A stretch of 64,000 nt of DNA from Streptomyces caniscabiei. Its GTDB lineage: Bacteria; Actinomycetota; Actinomycetes; Streptomycetales; Streptomycetaceae. The DNA lies in assembly GCF_014930365.1 (NCBI RefSeq), contig NZ_JABXWI010000001.1, positions 186,001 to 250,000 on the forward strand. Reading direction: 5' to 3'. Position numbers and translations under genes: made by a program. The number at the start of each line of letters is the position of its first letter. Position 1 is the first letter of the stretch. Below the pieces are notes generated by a model. The model saw only the letters and a program-made list of their open reading frames with translations, did not search any database and was not told the DNA's origin. Shown piece after piece: positions 33,064 to 42,404 of this stretch.

Positions 33064-36000
33064 TCAGCCGGTGAGGACGTCGGTCAAGGCTTCCCTGATC
33101 AGCTGTAGCTTCGCGAGCTGGCGATGCCGTACAGCCGCCTTGTCGTGCAGCTCCGCCAATCGGCGGCCGAGTTCCTCCTGCTCCGGACGCCCAGGCAGCT
33201 CCACCTCCACATCGAGCAGCCGACCGGCGTTGAGGACCGTGAGATCCCGCTGCGATGTCCGCCCCACCTCGAAGATCCGGTCCTGGGCGTGCGGCAGTCG
33301 CAACCACGCCACCAAGTAATGGGGAGACAACACGGGGACGCGGGGCCTGAGGCAGATGACGAGTGACCCGAACATCGCACGCTCCAGTTGCCCCTGCCAC
33401 ACTGCGGCCCGGAAAACCTTGTTCGCAGCCGGCGCTGAGAGCAGGACGTCTCCTTCTTCCAGCAGCGCGCCGACGCTCGCCCCGGTGTCGAGGCGCTGGA
33501 GACGCGACGGATCGAGGTCGAGGCCCGCTTCCGTCAGATTGGCCGGCCGGATCACCGGCATGCCGTCGACGCTGACGCGGGCACGTGACGGCACCCCCGT
33601 ACGCGCCGATACGAGGAGGTCACGCAGCGGGAGCCGCTTCACTCGGCTTTCTCCCACCGCTCCAGGCCCCAATAGTGCGAGCGTGGCAGCCAGGCCGTCG
33701 AACTCCAGCTTGGCCAGTTCCGCTTCCGTTGTCTTCTCGGCGTCGATCAGCTCGCGGACGGCGGTCACAAGCTGTTGTCGGCCGGAGACGGTCTGCAGAC
33801 TGTCCGCCGTGAAATCCCAAGCTCGTCCTTGGGACCAGGGGTTGTTCTGGGCCATACCCGCCGACGTGCCGTAGAGCTGCTGCTCTATCTCACGGAAGGA
33901 GAGCCGATACTTCTCCTCCCACCGCTCGTACACCTGGACCATTTCGCGCCGTCTTCCGGCGACCAGACGCTCCAGTTCGGTCGCCATCTCCTGGCGCAGC
34001 ACGTCGAGAACGAGCATCCGCTCTCCCTCTGCCTCGGCAAGGGCCGCGCGCGCCCGTTCCAGTCGCGCCGGGAAGCCTTGCTCCAAGAGCTTGATCGCTC
34101 TCTGGGACGCGGTCCGCTGTCGCTTGAGCGCACGGAATTCAGCCTCGGCGGCGTCCACAGCGGCCTGTGTGGAATGCGCCTGACCGAGTTCGGCCCCCTG
34201 CTGTGCGGCTTCCGCTTCCGCATCGGCATCCGCTCGAGCCAGCGTCAGCGCCGCCTGAGCTTTCCCCAACCCCACTTCCAGTTCGGCGGCCGATTCCGTC
34301 GCGGATCTCAGTTCGTCCAGGAAGTCCGGGAGCATGGCCGCAACAACCTTGTGTTGGTGCACCGCCGCCCGCTGATCCCGCGTTCGACCAGGTGGCCCGC
34401 TCGCGAGCGAGACAGGGTCCGGACCGAGCATCATCTCGACGTCCGCCACCCAGCCGTCCACGACCGCGTCGAAACCGAAGATCGACAGAGCCTGGAGTTC
34501 GCTCGTCTCCTCGTGCCACCAGTCGGCCACCGCGCCGGCCAGCGCGTGCCGAGGCAACAGGCCGACATCGAGCAACCGGGCCAGGAACGACCTGATCGAC
34601 TCAGCACGGCAGCGGGCGAGTCGGACCCGCCGCTCACGCTCCCCGCCGCCGACGCCCTCGCGTGGTTCAAGAGCCGCGATCCGGTCGGCCTGTGATGCCC
34701 ACCAGTCATCGAAGGCAGCCCACAGCTTCGCCTCCTGTCCACGCATCCGCTCGGCAAGCCCGGTTCCGCCCGCCCGTGCACTCTGCGGCGGGAAGTCGAC
34801 GTAGGCGGGGTCGTGGGTTCGTACGGCGAAGAGGTCACCCACTTCGAGGGCGTACGCGCCCAGAACGGAACCGACTGCCTCGACCTCGGCGACCGGCACC
34901 CCACCCTGCATGTAGGCCTGGATGTCCTGCGGCTCGGGCGGGGGTGTGTTGTCCACATACTGACGGATGCCGAGGTTGTGGCCGTTGGCCTCCAACTCCG
35001 AGCGGCTCACGACCCGAGAGAAGCGCTCGACCTCGGCGAAATCGTGGAAGGTGGAAACGATCTTCTCGATGTGCTCCGGCAACAGCACGTTCTGCGCCCG
35101 CTCGGGGTGGAACTCACGGTCCGCGTTGATGAACAGAACCTTGTCCCGCCGTGCCGCGTCCTTCCTGCCCGGTGCCCGAAGCACCAGCACACACGCCGGG
35201 ATTCCGGTCCCGTAGAAGAGGTTCGGCGGCAGACCGATCACCGCTTCCAGCAGATCGGACTCGATCAGCCGGGCCCGGATCCTTCCCTCTTCTCCTCCTC
35301 GGAACAGCACGCCGTGCGGCATGACGGTGAAGACCGAACCGCCGCGCTGTCCCGCCATGTGCAGCATGTGCTGGAGGAACATCAGGTCGGCCTTGCCCCG
35401 CTCGGGTGTCCGGCCGTACGGCATGCGCGTCTCGAGGTCCTTGATGCCCTCGGCCTCGTAGTCCATGGAGAACGGCGGGTTACTCAGGACGAGGTCGTAC
35501 GACTTGTCCAGGTGGCGCGGAGACGTGAGTGTGTCCCCGGTCTTCAGGTCGAACGCGTCGACGCCGTGGAACAGCATGTTCATCGTGGCCATGACCCACG
35601 AGCCGTGGTTGGCGTCCTGACCGGCCAGGGTGAGGCTCCCGCCATTGCCACCGTGCTCCTCGACGTGCGCCCTGGCGTGGATGAGCATTCCGCCGGTGCC
35701 CACACACGGGTCGTACACGCTCTGCCCCTCCTGAGGGCGGGCCAGCTCCACCATCAGGCGCGCCACCGTGCGCGGTGTGTAGAACTCGCCGCCCTTGGCG
35801 CCTGCCGAGTCGGCGAACTCCTTCGCGAGGTACTCGTACGCGGCGCCGACGGCATCGGGGAATTCGAGATCCTCGGCGCCCAGTCTCAGATTGCCGAAGT
35901 GGTCGATGAGCGCGGAGAGTCGCTTGTCGGCCGCTTTGCCCGCCGAGGGGCCGAAACCACCGACCCGGCCGAAATCGATGTGCTCGAACAGGCCGCGCAG

Positions 36001-36363
36001 CCGCTCGTTCCCCGCCTGGTTCTCCAGAGCGAGCAGCGCGGGCCGGAGATGGCTGTCGGCCACGTCGTCGACGACGCCGGCGAGCCGCCCCCAGCGAGCC
36101 GCCTCGGGCACGTGAACGACCCCGCGAGCGATATATCGGGCGGGCTCGTCGGCGCGCTTCTCGGCCTCCTCACGGGTGGCACCCGCCGCGAGTTCCTCCT
36201 CTATGATCCTCTCGCGTGCCGCCTCGAACTCGTCGTTCGCCCGCTTCAGGAAGAGCAGCACCAACAGCACGTCGCGGTACTCGGCGACGTCCATGGTGCC
36301 GCGCAAGATGTCCGCCGCGGCGAAGAGGTGGCGCTCCAGTTGGGCGAGCGTGAGTCTGGCCAC
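33064..36363 (-). CDS. Type I-like HsdM methylase fused to an HsdS-like half-specificity domain
   Basis: 1099 aa from GTG 36363. Residues 1-165 match the helical HsdM N-terminal domain (LTLAQLERHLFAAADILRG...EYRDVLLVLLFLKRAND). The N6-adenine methylase core has KGGEFYTPRTVA (about 190), SAM motif I DPCVGTGG (218-225) and catalytic NPPF (295-298). A long coiled-coil region (about 700-860, Ala/Glu/Arg-rich) joins a C-terminal HsdS-like unit of about 180 residues (RVKRLPLRDLL, MPVIRPANL, LLSAPAANKVFRAAVW, PHYLVAWLRLP, VELPGRPEQEELGRRLAELHDKA) with a single recognition half-domain. It should methylate adenine in a specific sequence. No HsdR is encoded nearby. Confidence 0.9.
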   Translation of the reverse strand: MARLTLAQLERHLFAAADILRGTMDVAEYRDVLLVLLFLKRANDEFEAARERIIEEELAAGATREEAEKRADEPARYIARGVVHVPEAARWGRLAGVVDDVADSHLRPALLALENQAGNERLRGLFEHIDFGRVGGFGPSAGKAADKRLSALIDHFGNLRLGAEDLEFPDAVGAAYEYLAKEFADSAGAKGGEFYTPRTVARLMVELARPQEGQSVYDPCVGTGGMLIHARAHVEEHGGNGGSLTLAGQDANHGSWVMATMNMLFHGVDAFDLKTGDTLTSPRHLDKSYDLVLSNPPFSMDYEAEGIKDLETRMPYGRTPERGKADLMFLQHMLHMAGQRGGSVFTVMPHGVLFRGGEEGRIRARLIESDLLEAVIGLPPNLFYGTGIPACVLVLRAPGRKDAARRDKVLFINADREFHPERAQNVLLPEHIEKIVSTFHDFAEVERFSRVVSRSELEANGHNLGIRQYVDNTPPPEPQDIQAYMQGGVPVAEVEAVGSVLGAYALEVGDLFAVRTHDPAYVDFPPQSARAGGTGLAERMRGQEAKLWAAFDDWWASQADRIAALEPREGVGGGERERRVRLARCRAESIRSFLARLLDVGLLPRHALAGAVADWWHEETSELQALSIFGFDAVVDGWVADVEMMLGPDPVSLASGPPGRTRDQRAAVHQHKVVAAMLPDFLDELRSATESAAELEVGLGKAQAALTLARADADAEAEAAQQGAELGQAHSTQAAVDAAEAEFRALKRQRTASQRAIKLLEQGFPARLERARAALAEAEGERMLVLDVLRQEMATELERLVAGRRREMVQVYERWEEKYRLSFREIEQQLYGTSAGMAQNNPWSQGRAWDFTADSLQTVSGRQQLVTAVRELIDAEKTTEAELAKLEFDGLAATLALLGPGAVGESRVKRLPLRDLLVSARTGVPSRARVSVDGMPVIRPANLTEAGLDLDPSRLQRLDTGASVGALLEEGDVLLSAPAANKVFRAAVWQGQLERAMFGSLVICLRPRVPVLSPHYLVAWLRLPHAQDRIFEVGRTSQRDLTVLNAGRLLDVEVELPGRPEQEELGRRLAELHDKAAVRHRQLAKLQLIREALTDVLTG

Positions 36364-36422
36364 GGACGAGCTCCCTGATGGGTGATCGAATGCTGACAGC
36401 TGGGCAGGTGCGACGGCGCGGT

Positions 36423-37187
36423 CTAGTAGCCGCCGAGGAGCAGCCCCTGCTCCACGAGGCACCAGACGTTCGTGTAGGGGTCCCAGGCGTTGGGATTGGG
36501 CGTGGAGTGGTACTCGTTGATCTTCTTCGCGTATTTCCTGGCCGACTCGTAGCGGTGTCCGTCCTCACTCAGCACCTGGTCCTCACGCAGATGCTTGGAC
36601 TCCTGCTCCGAGACGCGTTGGACACCCGGCCCATACGTCCCCGCGAAGCCGGCACGCGAGCGCAGTCGGCTGTTGGCGTCGCCGCAGACGCCGCCGAACG
36701 TGCTGGTGTAGTTGGTGTAGTGCAGGAGCCGCCACAGTTCGAAGCAGGGGTGGGAGTAGGCGACGTGGATCTTCTCGTCGTCCGCGAGGGTCATTGCCTC
36801 GGGGATGCCCTGGTGGTCGTCCCGGTCGAACACCACCCATACCTGCGGCCAATTCCAGTCACCCTCCTCGGTCCCGTCCTGATGGACCTCGTACGGCTTC
36901 AGGCCCGCGCGCCTGGCTTCCCCTTCGGCCTTGATCCGAGTACCGACCGCTTCTTGCACCATCCGGTACGGCTTGCGGTACTTGCTCTCCGCGTTCTCGT
37001 TCGCGATGTGGTGCTGGACCTTGCGATCGGGCCGATCCCAGAGGCCCTTCCTGACGATGATGTCGATGTACTCGGGCTCGGTGACCTCGCCTTCGGTGTA
37101 GATGTACACCTGACGGTCCCGGGTGGCCCGGCCCCTCGCACTGCCCTTCTTGGGGGTGATTCTGTCCCCGCCCCTCGACCTGGCCAT
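36423..37187 (-). CDS. RloB-family TOPRIM-like putative nuclease/effector
   Basis: 254 aa from ATG 37187, with GGAGGGGG upstream. The RloB pattern is visible: YIYTEGEVTEPEYIDII (acidic motif near residues 30-41), VWVVFDRDDH (DxD near 121-124) and SHPCFELWRLLHY (146-156). These three blocks match the arrangement of acidic residues in TOPRIM/OLD-type nucleases. RloB was first named for genes linked to type I restriction loci, and related ATPase-TOPRIM pairs (PARIS, OLD/Gabija-like) act in phage defence. The start overlaps the ATPase stop by one base, so the two are translationally coupled. The nuclease role is inferred. Confidence 0.85.
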   Translation of the reverse strand: MARSRGGDRITPKKGSARGRATRDRQVYIYTEGEVTEPEYIDIIVRKGLWDRPDRKVQHHIANENAESKYRKPYRMVQEAVGTRIKAEGEARRAGLKPYEVHQDGTEEGDWNWPQVWVVFDRDDHQGIPEAMTLADDEKIHVAYSHPCFELWRLLHYTNYTSTFGGVCGDANSRLRSRAGFAGTYGPGVQRVSEQESKHLREDQVLSEDGHRYESARKYAKKINEYHSTPNPNAWDPYTNVWCLVEQGLLLGGY

Positions 37188-38464
37188 CAGGCCCCCTCCG
37201 CCCCCGTCCGCTCCCCCCGTGCCGTCCTGCCAGCGCGCAGCAGCCGTCGTCCGATCTGGCCCTCCGACACCTTCGGCACCGCGCCGAACGACCCCGCCAG
37301 GTAGGCGGCCATGAGGTCCTCTTCCTCCGTCGGCTCCCACTCGGCGACCGACGACAGTTCCGTGGCGCCCCGCCCGTCCTTCTCGGTGAGCCAGATCTGC
37401 CCCGGCTGCAGCAGCCTGCCGCCGCTCGGCGTCTGCAGCAGGGAGGGATCATGCCCGGTGAACACCAGCTGCGCACCCTTCGGATTCACCCAGGAAGCCT
37501 GGAAGAGGCGGACGACCTCCGCCGCGAAGCGAGAGTGCAGGCTTGCGTCGAGTTCGTCGATCAGCAGGACCGCCCCGGTGTCCAGGGCCAGCAGAAGTGG
37601 GCCGATCAGCGCGAACCACGAGCGGGTCCCCCACGACTCCGAAGCCCAGTCCATCGTCATGCGCTCATCGCTGCCCGTGTGCACGAGGCGTACCGTCGGC
37701 CGCCCGGACGACGACTGCTCGACCTCCACACCGGAGATGCCGAGGTCGGCGACCCTCAACAGTTCCTCGGTCCGCCGCCGGAAGTCCTCGCTCTGCAGCA
37801 GTCGCGTCGCCGTGTAGTCCTCGCGTTGGGCGCGTTCGGTCTCGGGCGTCACATCCCAGAGATTGCTCTTGAACCAGTCGAAGACAGGGGTGAGTTGTTC
37901 ATGCCCGTCATTGGCGGCACGGGTGAGCAGAAGGGCGTCACGTCGGGTCGTGCGGGCCAGATGCGCACGGTCGTGCAGCCGGTCGGCCGGAAACTCGAAT
38001 TCCCTCTCCCGCGTGGCGTCACGCTCGAACCACACCTGGCGCCGGCCCTTGGGGTAGCCGTAGAGCCATTCCGTCTCGACCCGCTGAGGTCCCAGCTCGA
38101 AACCGTAGGTCCAACGGACGTTCCGGTCGAGCAGAAAGTCCGCCTCGTACAGCGTGGTCTCGGCCGCCGCCTTCGCATCCAGGGCGAACTCGTCGCGTGG
38201 GATGCCGTCATAGGAAGTCCACTCGGCGTACGAGCGCAGTACCGCGTGACGCATGTTCTTCAACGCGGTGATGACGTTGGATTTGCCGGACGCGTTGGCG
38301 CCGAAGACCCCGAGAACGGTGTGCACGGGCAGCTGCCGGCCGTCGGAGAGCGTCACCTCGCGGGCCGCAGTGTGATCCCCTTCGGATCCCTCCGGTGCGA
38401 CGAAGGACAGCTCCTGCTCGTCGCGCAGGGATCTGACATTCGCCACCCTGAATCTCAGCAGCAT
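37187..38464 (-). CDS. AAA/ABC-type ATPase (RloA-like), partner of RloB
   Basis: 425 aa from ATG 38464, with AAGGAG 6-8 nt upstream. Features: N-terminal beta strand FRVANVRSLRDEQELSF, Walker A GANASGKSN (55-63), ABC-like signature SESWGTRSW (275-283), Walker B VLLIDELDASLH (299-310) with D-loop, and switch His338 in VFTGHDP. This is the AAA_21/AAA_15 (SMC/OLD-like) family that pairs with RloB or DUF4435 effectors. It probably senses an invader or infection trigger and releases the effector. It is the first gene of the ATPase-rloB-hsdMS operon, ending in 1-bp overlap with rloB. Confidence 0.9.
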   Translation of the reverse strand: MLLRFRVANVRSLRDEQELSFVAPEGSEGDHTAAREVTLSDGRQLPVHTVLGVFGANASGKSNVITALKNMRHAVLRSYAEWTSYDGIPRDEFALDAKAAAETTLYEADFLLDRNVRWTYGFELGPQRVETEWLYGYPKGRRQVWFERDATREREFEFPADRLHDRAHLARTTRRDALLLTRAANDGHEQLTPVFDWFKSNLWDVTPETERAQREDYTATRLLQSEDFRRRTEELLRVADLGISGVEVEQSSSGRPTVRLVHTGSDERMTMDWASESWGTRSWFALIGPLLLALDTGAVLLIDELDASLHSRFAAEVVRLFQASWVNPKGAQLVFTGHDPSLLQTPSGGRLLQPGQIWLTEKDGRGATELSSVAEWEPTEEEDLMAAYLAGSFGAVPKVSEGQIGRRLLRAGRTARGERTGAEGA

Positions 38465-38579
38465 CCCGTCTCCTTCATGGCCGACAGACTAGTCAGACCG
38501 TCCGGCCCCCGTCCTGGGTACGCGGCGGCGGCCGACACCGGTTACGGGTCAGCCGCCTCGCGGACGGAATGGTGGCGGA

Positions 38580-39863
38580 CTAGATGAACGAGTTGATCTC
38601 GATCGTCTCGTCGCGGCCCGGGCCGACGCCGATCGCGGAGATCGGGGCGCCGGACATCTCCTCCAGTGCCTTCACGTACGCCTGGGCGTTCTTGGGGAGG
38701 TCGGAGAAGGACTTGGCCGACGTGATGTCCTCGGACCAGCCCGGCAGGGTCTCGTAGATCGGCTTCGCGTGGTGGAAGTCGGACTGCGAGTACGGGAGTT
38801 CCTCGACGCGCTTGCCGTCGATCTCGTAGGCGACGCAGACCGGGATCTGCTCCCAGCCCGTGAGGACGTCGAGCTTGGTGAGGAAGAAGTCCGTCAGGCC
38901 GTTCACGCGGGTCGCGTAGCGGGCGATGACCGCGTCGAACCAGCCGCAGCGGCGGTCACGGCCGGTGGTCACACCCCGCTCGTGGCCGATGCGGCGCAGC
39001 GCCTCGCCGTCCTCGTCGAACAGCTCGGTCGGGAACGGGCCCGCGCCGACCCGGGTCGTGTAGGCCTTGAGGATGCCGATGACCCGGCTGATCTTCGTCG
39101 GGCCCACGCCCGCACCCGTGCAGGCGCCGCCGGCGGTCGGGTTCGACGAGGTCACGAAGGGATACGTGCCGTGGTCGATGTCCAGGAGCGTGCCCTGGCC
39201 GCCCTCGAACAGGACGACCTTGTCCTCCTCCAGGGCCTGGTTCAGGACCAGCACCGTGTCGGCGACATAGGGCGCGAGCTTGTCGGCGTAGACCAGCAGT
39301 TCCTCGACGACCTGGTCCACGGCGATCGCGCGGCGGTTGTAGAGCTTGGTGAGGAGCTGGTTCTTGACGTCGAGGGCCGCCTCGACCTTCTGCGTCAGGA
39401 TCGACTCGTCGTACAGGTCCTGGACCCGGATGCCCACGCGGTTGATCTTGTCGGCGTAGGTCGGGCCGATGCCCCGCCCCGTCGTGCCGATCTTGCGCTT
39501 ACCGAGGAAACGTTCCGTGACCTTGTCCACCGTCACGTTGTACGGCGTGATGATGTGAGCGTTGCCGCTGATCAGGAGCTTGGACGTGTCGACGCCGCGC
39601 TCGTTCAGACCGCTCAGCTCGGAGAGCAGGACCGACGGGTCGACGACGACACCGTTACCGATGACCGGAGTGCACTCCGGAGTGAGGATCCCGGAAGGGA
39701 GAAGGTGGAGGGCGTACTTCTGGTCACCCACGACTACCGTGTGGCCGGCGTTGTTGCCGCCCTGGTAGCGCACCACATAGTCAACGGATCCGCCTAGCAG
39801 GTCCGTCGCCTTTCCCTTGCCTTCGTCACCCCACTGAGCACCGAGCAGCACAAGTGCGGGCAC
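38580..39863 (-). CDS. purA: Adenylosuccinate synthetase
   Basis: Joins IMP and aspartate with GTP to form adenylosuccinate, the first committed step to AMP. 427 aa from GTG 39863 (GGAAGGGG upstream), the exact family length. Motifs include the P-loop [11 protein letters not shown] at the N-terminus, [13 protein letters not shown] with the catalytic His, [38 protein letters not shown], and the C-terminal [10 protein letters not shown]. Core housekeeping gene, divergent from the lipid-kinase-like gene. Confidence 0.98.
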   Translation of the reverse strand: MPALVLLGAQWGDEGKGKATDLLGGSVDYVVRYQGGNNAGHTVVVGDQKYALHLLPSGILTPECTPVIGNGVVVDPSVLLSELSGLNERGVDTSKLLISGNAHIITPYNVTVDKVTERFLGKRKIGTTGRGIGPTYADKINRVGIRVQDLYDESILTQKVEAALDVKNQLLTKLYNRRAIAVDQVVEELLVYADKLAPYVADTVLVLNQALEEDKVVLFEGGQGTLLDIDHGTYPFVTSSNPTAGGACTGAGVGPTKISRVIGILKAYTTRVGAGPFPTELFDEDGEALRRIGHERGVTTGRDRRCGWFDAVIARYATRVNGLTDFFLTKLDVLTGWEQIPVCVAYEIDGKRVEELPYSQSDFHHAKPIYETLPGWSEDITSAKSFSDLPKNAQAYVKALEEMSGAPISAIGVGPGRDETIEINSFI

Positions 39864-39990
39864 GCGCGTACACCCCTTCCGGGCGGGGCATGTCCAAGGT
39901 CGGGGGCGTACGCGATGGCTCATTACCGTCGCGTGCGCCGCGACCGTCGTTGGCCGCACACTGTGGACCCGGATGCCCCGGAATAGACGA

Positions 39991-40018
39991 AGCCCCTGGC
40001 GCAATAGCGCAAGGGGCT
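39991..40018. promoter_or_regulatory. Inverted repeat in the purA / kinase-like intergenic region
   Basis: AGCCCCT-g-GCGC, loop AATA, GCGC-a-AGGGGCT forms an 11-bp hairpin with one mismatch. It is about 130 bp upstream of purA and about 45 bp upstream of the divergent gene. It could be a leader structure or a terminator-like insulator. Confidence 0.45.
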
Positions 40019-40060
40019 CTTGCACAAAGATGCTACCCGAGGAAGCGAGGCAGGACCGAG

Positions 40061-41173
40061 GTGGCGACTGACGACCAGCTCCTCGTGGTCATCGACCCCC
40101 TCGCCCGTCGCACGGACGGCGAGGCCGTACGGATCGCGAAAGACGTGCTCAGCGCGGGTGCGGCGAGCACGAAGGTGTGCCTTCCAGAGGGGCCGGAGGA
40201 ATTCGCGCGAGCGCTCTCGCGGCGCGGTTCCCGGCGCCCGGTGGTGGTCGGCGACGACCGCGCGCTGCTGCGGACGGTGGCTCATCTGCATCGCCAGCGG
40301 GAGCTGGCGGCGTGCGCTCTCGCCCTGGTTCCGGTGGGTACCTCCCTGGGCCTCGCCCACTCCCTGGGCGTGCCCACCGGCGCGGTCGCGGCGGCCCGCG
40401 CCGCCCTCGACGGTGTCGAGCGGCGGCTGGATCTGCTCGTCGACGACAGCGACGGCGTGGTCCTGGGCACCCTGCGCATCCCGGCCCTGCCGGGCGTGCC
40501 GCCACGGGAGCCGCCGGGGGCGGGCGGCCCGGCAGTGGGCCCATTCCCGCCGGGACCTGCCAGGGGAACGGCCCCGGGGTCCGACCGGGACGCGGCGACG
40601 GGGACGCCCGGGACGGCCTCCAGGACAGGGACCGGCTCGGGGACGGACGCGGAGACGGGTCGGGAGGCGGGTCGCGAGGCGGACAGCGGCCCGGGGCCGG
40701 GCGGGGTGTCAGGGGCCGAGGACGCGTCGGCCGACGGGTGCGCGTCGCCGCCGTCCGGCCATCACTCCTGGCTGCGCGCCTGGCCGCAGTCCCTCGCCCG
40801 TACGTTGTCGACGCGACCGGCGATACCCGCCCGGATGTCCCGTCCGCTGCGGCCCTCGCGCATACGGGTCGCCGCCGGGGGCGGGGCCGGACCCTCGCGG
40901 CTGCGGGTGGAGGTGGACGGGGTGATCCTCGTCGATTTGGACCAGCCGGTGGAGGCCGTGTCCATCACGCCGAACGTCCAGGGCGGCGCCGACATCGAGA
41001 TCCGGCCGGTGTCGCTGGGCGCCGAGGCGGCCCCACTGCACGCGATCGGCCACCGGGTGACCGTGTCCGGCGCGGACTTCCGGTACCGGGCGGATTCCCT
41101 GGTGGCGGGCCCGGTGCGGACGCGGACGTGGACGGTCCGGGAGGCGGCGTGGGGGCTGACGCTGCCGGGGTGA
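40061..41173 (+). CDS. Diacylglycerol-kinase-like protein with degenerate catalytic motif
   Basis: 370 aa from GTG 40061. The N-terminal half follows the lipid kinase (DAGK_cat) plan: [17 protein letters not shown], then a position where the family has GGDGT but this protein has [11 protein letters not shown], then [17 protein letters not shown] replacing P-x-GTGNDFAR. A Gly/Thr/Pro-rich linker of about 70 residues precedes a C-terminal beta-rich domain ([27 protein letters not shown]...IEIRPVS), as in the family's second domain. Missing GGDGT makes ATP-dependent kinase activity doubtful. It may be a regulatory or lipid-binding paralogue. Confidence 0.75.
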   Translation: MATDDQLLVVIDPLARRTDGEAVRIAKDVLSAGAASTKVCLPEGPEEFARALSRRGSRRPVVVGDDRALLRTVAHLHRQRELAACALALVPVGTSLGLAHSLGVPTGAVAAARAALDGVERRLDLLVDDSDGVVLGTLRIPALPGVPPREPPGAGGPAVGPFPPGPARGTAPGSDRDAATGTPGTASRTGTGSGTDAETGREAGREADSGPGPGGVSGAEDASADGCASPPSGHHSWLRAWPQSLARTLSTRPAIPARMSRPLRPSRIRVAAGGGAGPSRLRVEVDGVILVDLDQPVEAVSITPNVQGGADIEIRPVSLGAEAAPLHAIGHRVTVSGADFRYRADSLVAGPVRTRTWTVREAAWGLTLPG

Positions 41174-41180
41174 GGGCGTG

Positions 41181-41214
41181 CAGGGGGCGCCCGGTGGATG
41201 CCGGGCGCCCCCTG
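41181..41214. terminator. 14-bp perfect hairpin between convergent genes
   Basis: Arms CAGGGGGCGCCCGG and CCGGGCGCCCCCTG are exact complements with a 6-nt loop (TGGATG). It lies 8 bp after the kinase-like stop and 35 bp from the convergent secreted-protein stop. No T-run; GC-rich stems of this type are typical Streptomyces terminators. Confidence 0.7.
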
Positions 41215-41253
41215 GGTCAGCGGGTCAGAGGGTCAGCGGGTCAGAGGGTCAGC
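41214..41253. repeat. 8-bp alternating tandem repeat
   Basis: Five consecutive units alternate GGGTCAGC and GGGTCAGA. The last unit overlaps the stop codon of the secreted-protein gene. Confidence 0.8.
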
Positions 41254-41620
41254 AGCCCATCGCCCAGGTGTGGGAGTCGCCGTTGTCGTTGGCGGCGCTG
41301 TTGTGGCCGACCTCCTGGCCGGGGGCGAGGCAGATGGTCATGTGACCGCCGAGGTGGGCGCGGGAGTACACCTTGACGTGGTCCTTGACGCCGGGGCCGG
41401 AGATGCCGTGGTTGGCCCAGGACGAGTCCTCGTCGGCGATGTTGCTCTCCCACCAGCGGTCGTCGCCGGGCCACTCCACCTTCATGCCGGCGAAATTGGC
41501 GTCCGTCCAGACACAGAAGTTGCCGCTTCCGCAGGCGGCGGCCTGCGCCGGAGCCGACGACGTGAGAACCAGTCCGGCGGAGAAGAGCAGGGCGGAGAAC
41601 AGGGCGGTGAAGCGCTTCAC
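41249..41620 (-). CDS. Secreted peptidase-inhibitor family I36-like protein
   Basis: 123 aa from GTG 41620, coupled to the upstream lipoprotein gene (GTGA). Signal peptide MKRFTALFSALLFSAGLVLTSSAPAQA, cut near AQA-A. The mature part resembles SMI/I36 inhibitors and related beta-gamma-crystallin-like secreted proteins: CGSGNFCVWTDANFAGMKVEW, SSWANHGISGPGVKDHVKVYSRAHLGGHMTICLAPG, with four Cys (two near the N-terminus, two near the C-terminus) likely forming disulphides. It may inhibit metalloproteases or be a structural exoprotein. Confidence 0.8.
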   Translation of the reverse strand: MKRFTALFSALLFSAGLVLTSSAPAQAAACGSGNFCVWTDANFAGMKVEWPGDDRWWESNIADEDSSWANHGISGPGVKDHVKVYSRAHLGGHMTICLAPGQEVGHNSAANDNGDSHTWAMGC

Positions 41621-42192
41621 TGTGCTGTGTTTCCCTTCGGGGGTGGGGGGTTGGTACTGCTGATCAGGGAGGTGGCTTGGGTGAGGGCGCGGGCCCGCAG
41701 CCGCCGCCACTCGGTGAGTTCCGTACGGCGGTCCGCGCGGACCTCGGCGAGGGTGCGGTCGGTGTGGGCGGCCTCGGGTGCGAGGTTGTTGACGACCGTC
41801 GAGGTACGGAACCAGCGGCGCTGGTCGCCGTAGAGCCGCCGCTGGGCCTCTGCCAGACAGCCGTCGGTGTGGGCACGGACGACGTGCCCGGTGGGCAGCC
41901 GCAACGACAGTTCCGTGCGCCCCGCGCCGAACATCGCCTCGGCGACCCGCGTCCGCTCGGCCCCCGGCGGTTCACCGCGCCCCGGGCGCGGCGGGGTGAA
42001 CCCGTGCCGGGTCAGACAGTCGTCGGTCAGCCGCTGGGTGGCGACCCTGATGACGTCGTCCGGGGAGAGCCGGGGCCGGCCGGTCGGCGGGGCGGGCGTA
42101 CAGGCGGTTCCTGCGGTGAGGAGCAGCCCACAGACGAGGAGCGCGGCGAAGTTCGTGGCGGGGGTGGGACGGGGGTTGCCGGGTCGGCGCAT
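41617..42192 (-). CDS. Putative lipoprotein, function unknown
   Basis: 191 aa from ATG 42192 (MRRPGNPRPTPATN). An N-terminal hydrophobic segment (FAALLVCGLLLTAGTAC) ends in a weak lipobox at Cys. The rest has two Cys (TDDCLTRHGF and HTDGCLAEAQRRLYGD) and a helical C-terminus. It resembles small Streptomyces lipoproteins of unknown role. No clear Shine-Dalgarno is seen. It is encoded directly before and coupled to the I36-like gene, so the two exported proteins may work together. Confidence 0.7.
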   Translation of the reverse strand: MRRPGNPRPTPATNFAALLVCGLLLTAGTACTPAPPTGRPRLSPDDVIRVATQRLTDDCLTRHGFTPPRPGRGEPPGAERTRVAEAMFGAGRTELSLRLPTGHVVRAHTDGCLAEAQRRLYGDQRRWFRTSTVVNNLAPEAAHTDRTLAEVRADRRTELTEWRRLRARALTQATSLISSTNPPPPKGNTAQ

Positions 42193-42404
42193 GGGAGGAG
42201 GTTTCCGGAAACGGTCGTTCGGTCGACAGGGGGCCAGCCACAGCTGACACGGCGACCTGCCCACCGCGCACGCCGATATGCCCGTTTCCACCCGTACCGG
42301 CGAGCGCGCGGGGGGCGCGTGTTGCCGACGTCGCGCGTCGCGCCGGAGGGCGGACGACGATATGCGCCGTGCGGCCCGTACGAGCACGCGACACGCCGCC
42401 GCGA

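Noticed and set aside
39854..40060. Upstream extension of the diacylglycerol-kinase-like ORF
   Set aside because: It would overlap the purA start and an inverted repeat, and the added residues show no similarity to lipid kinases.
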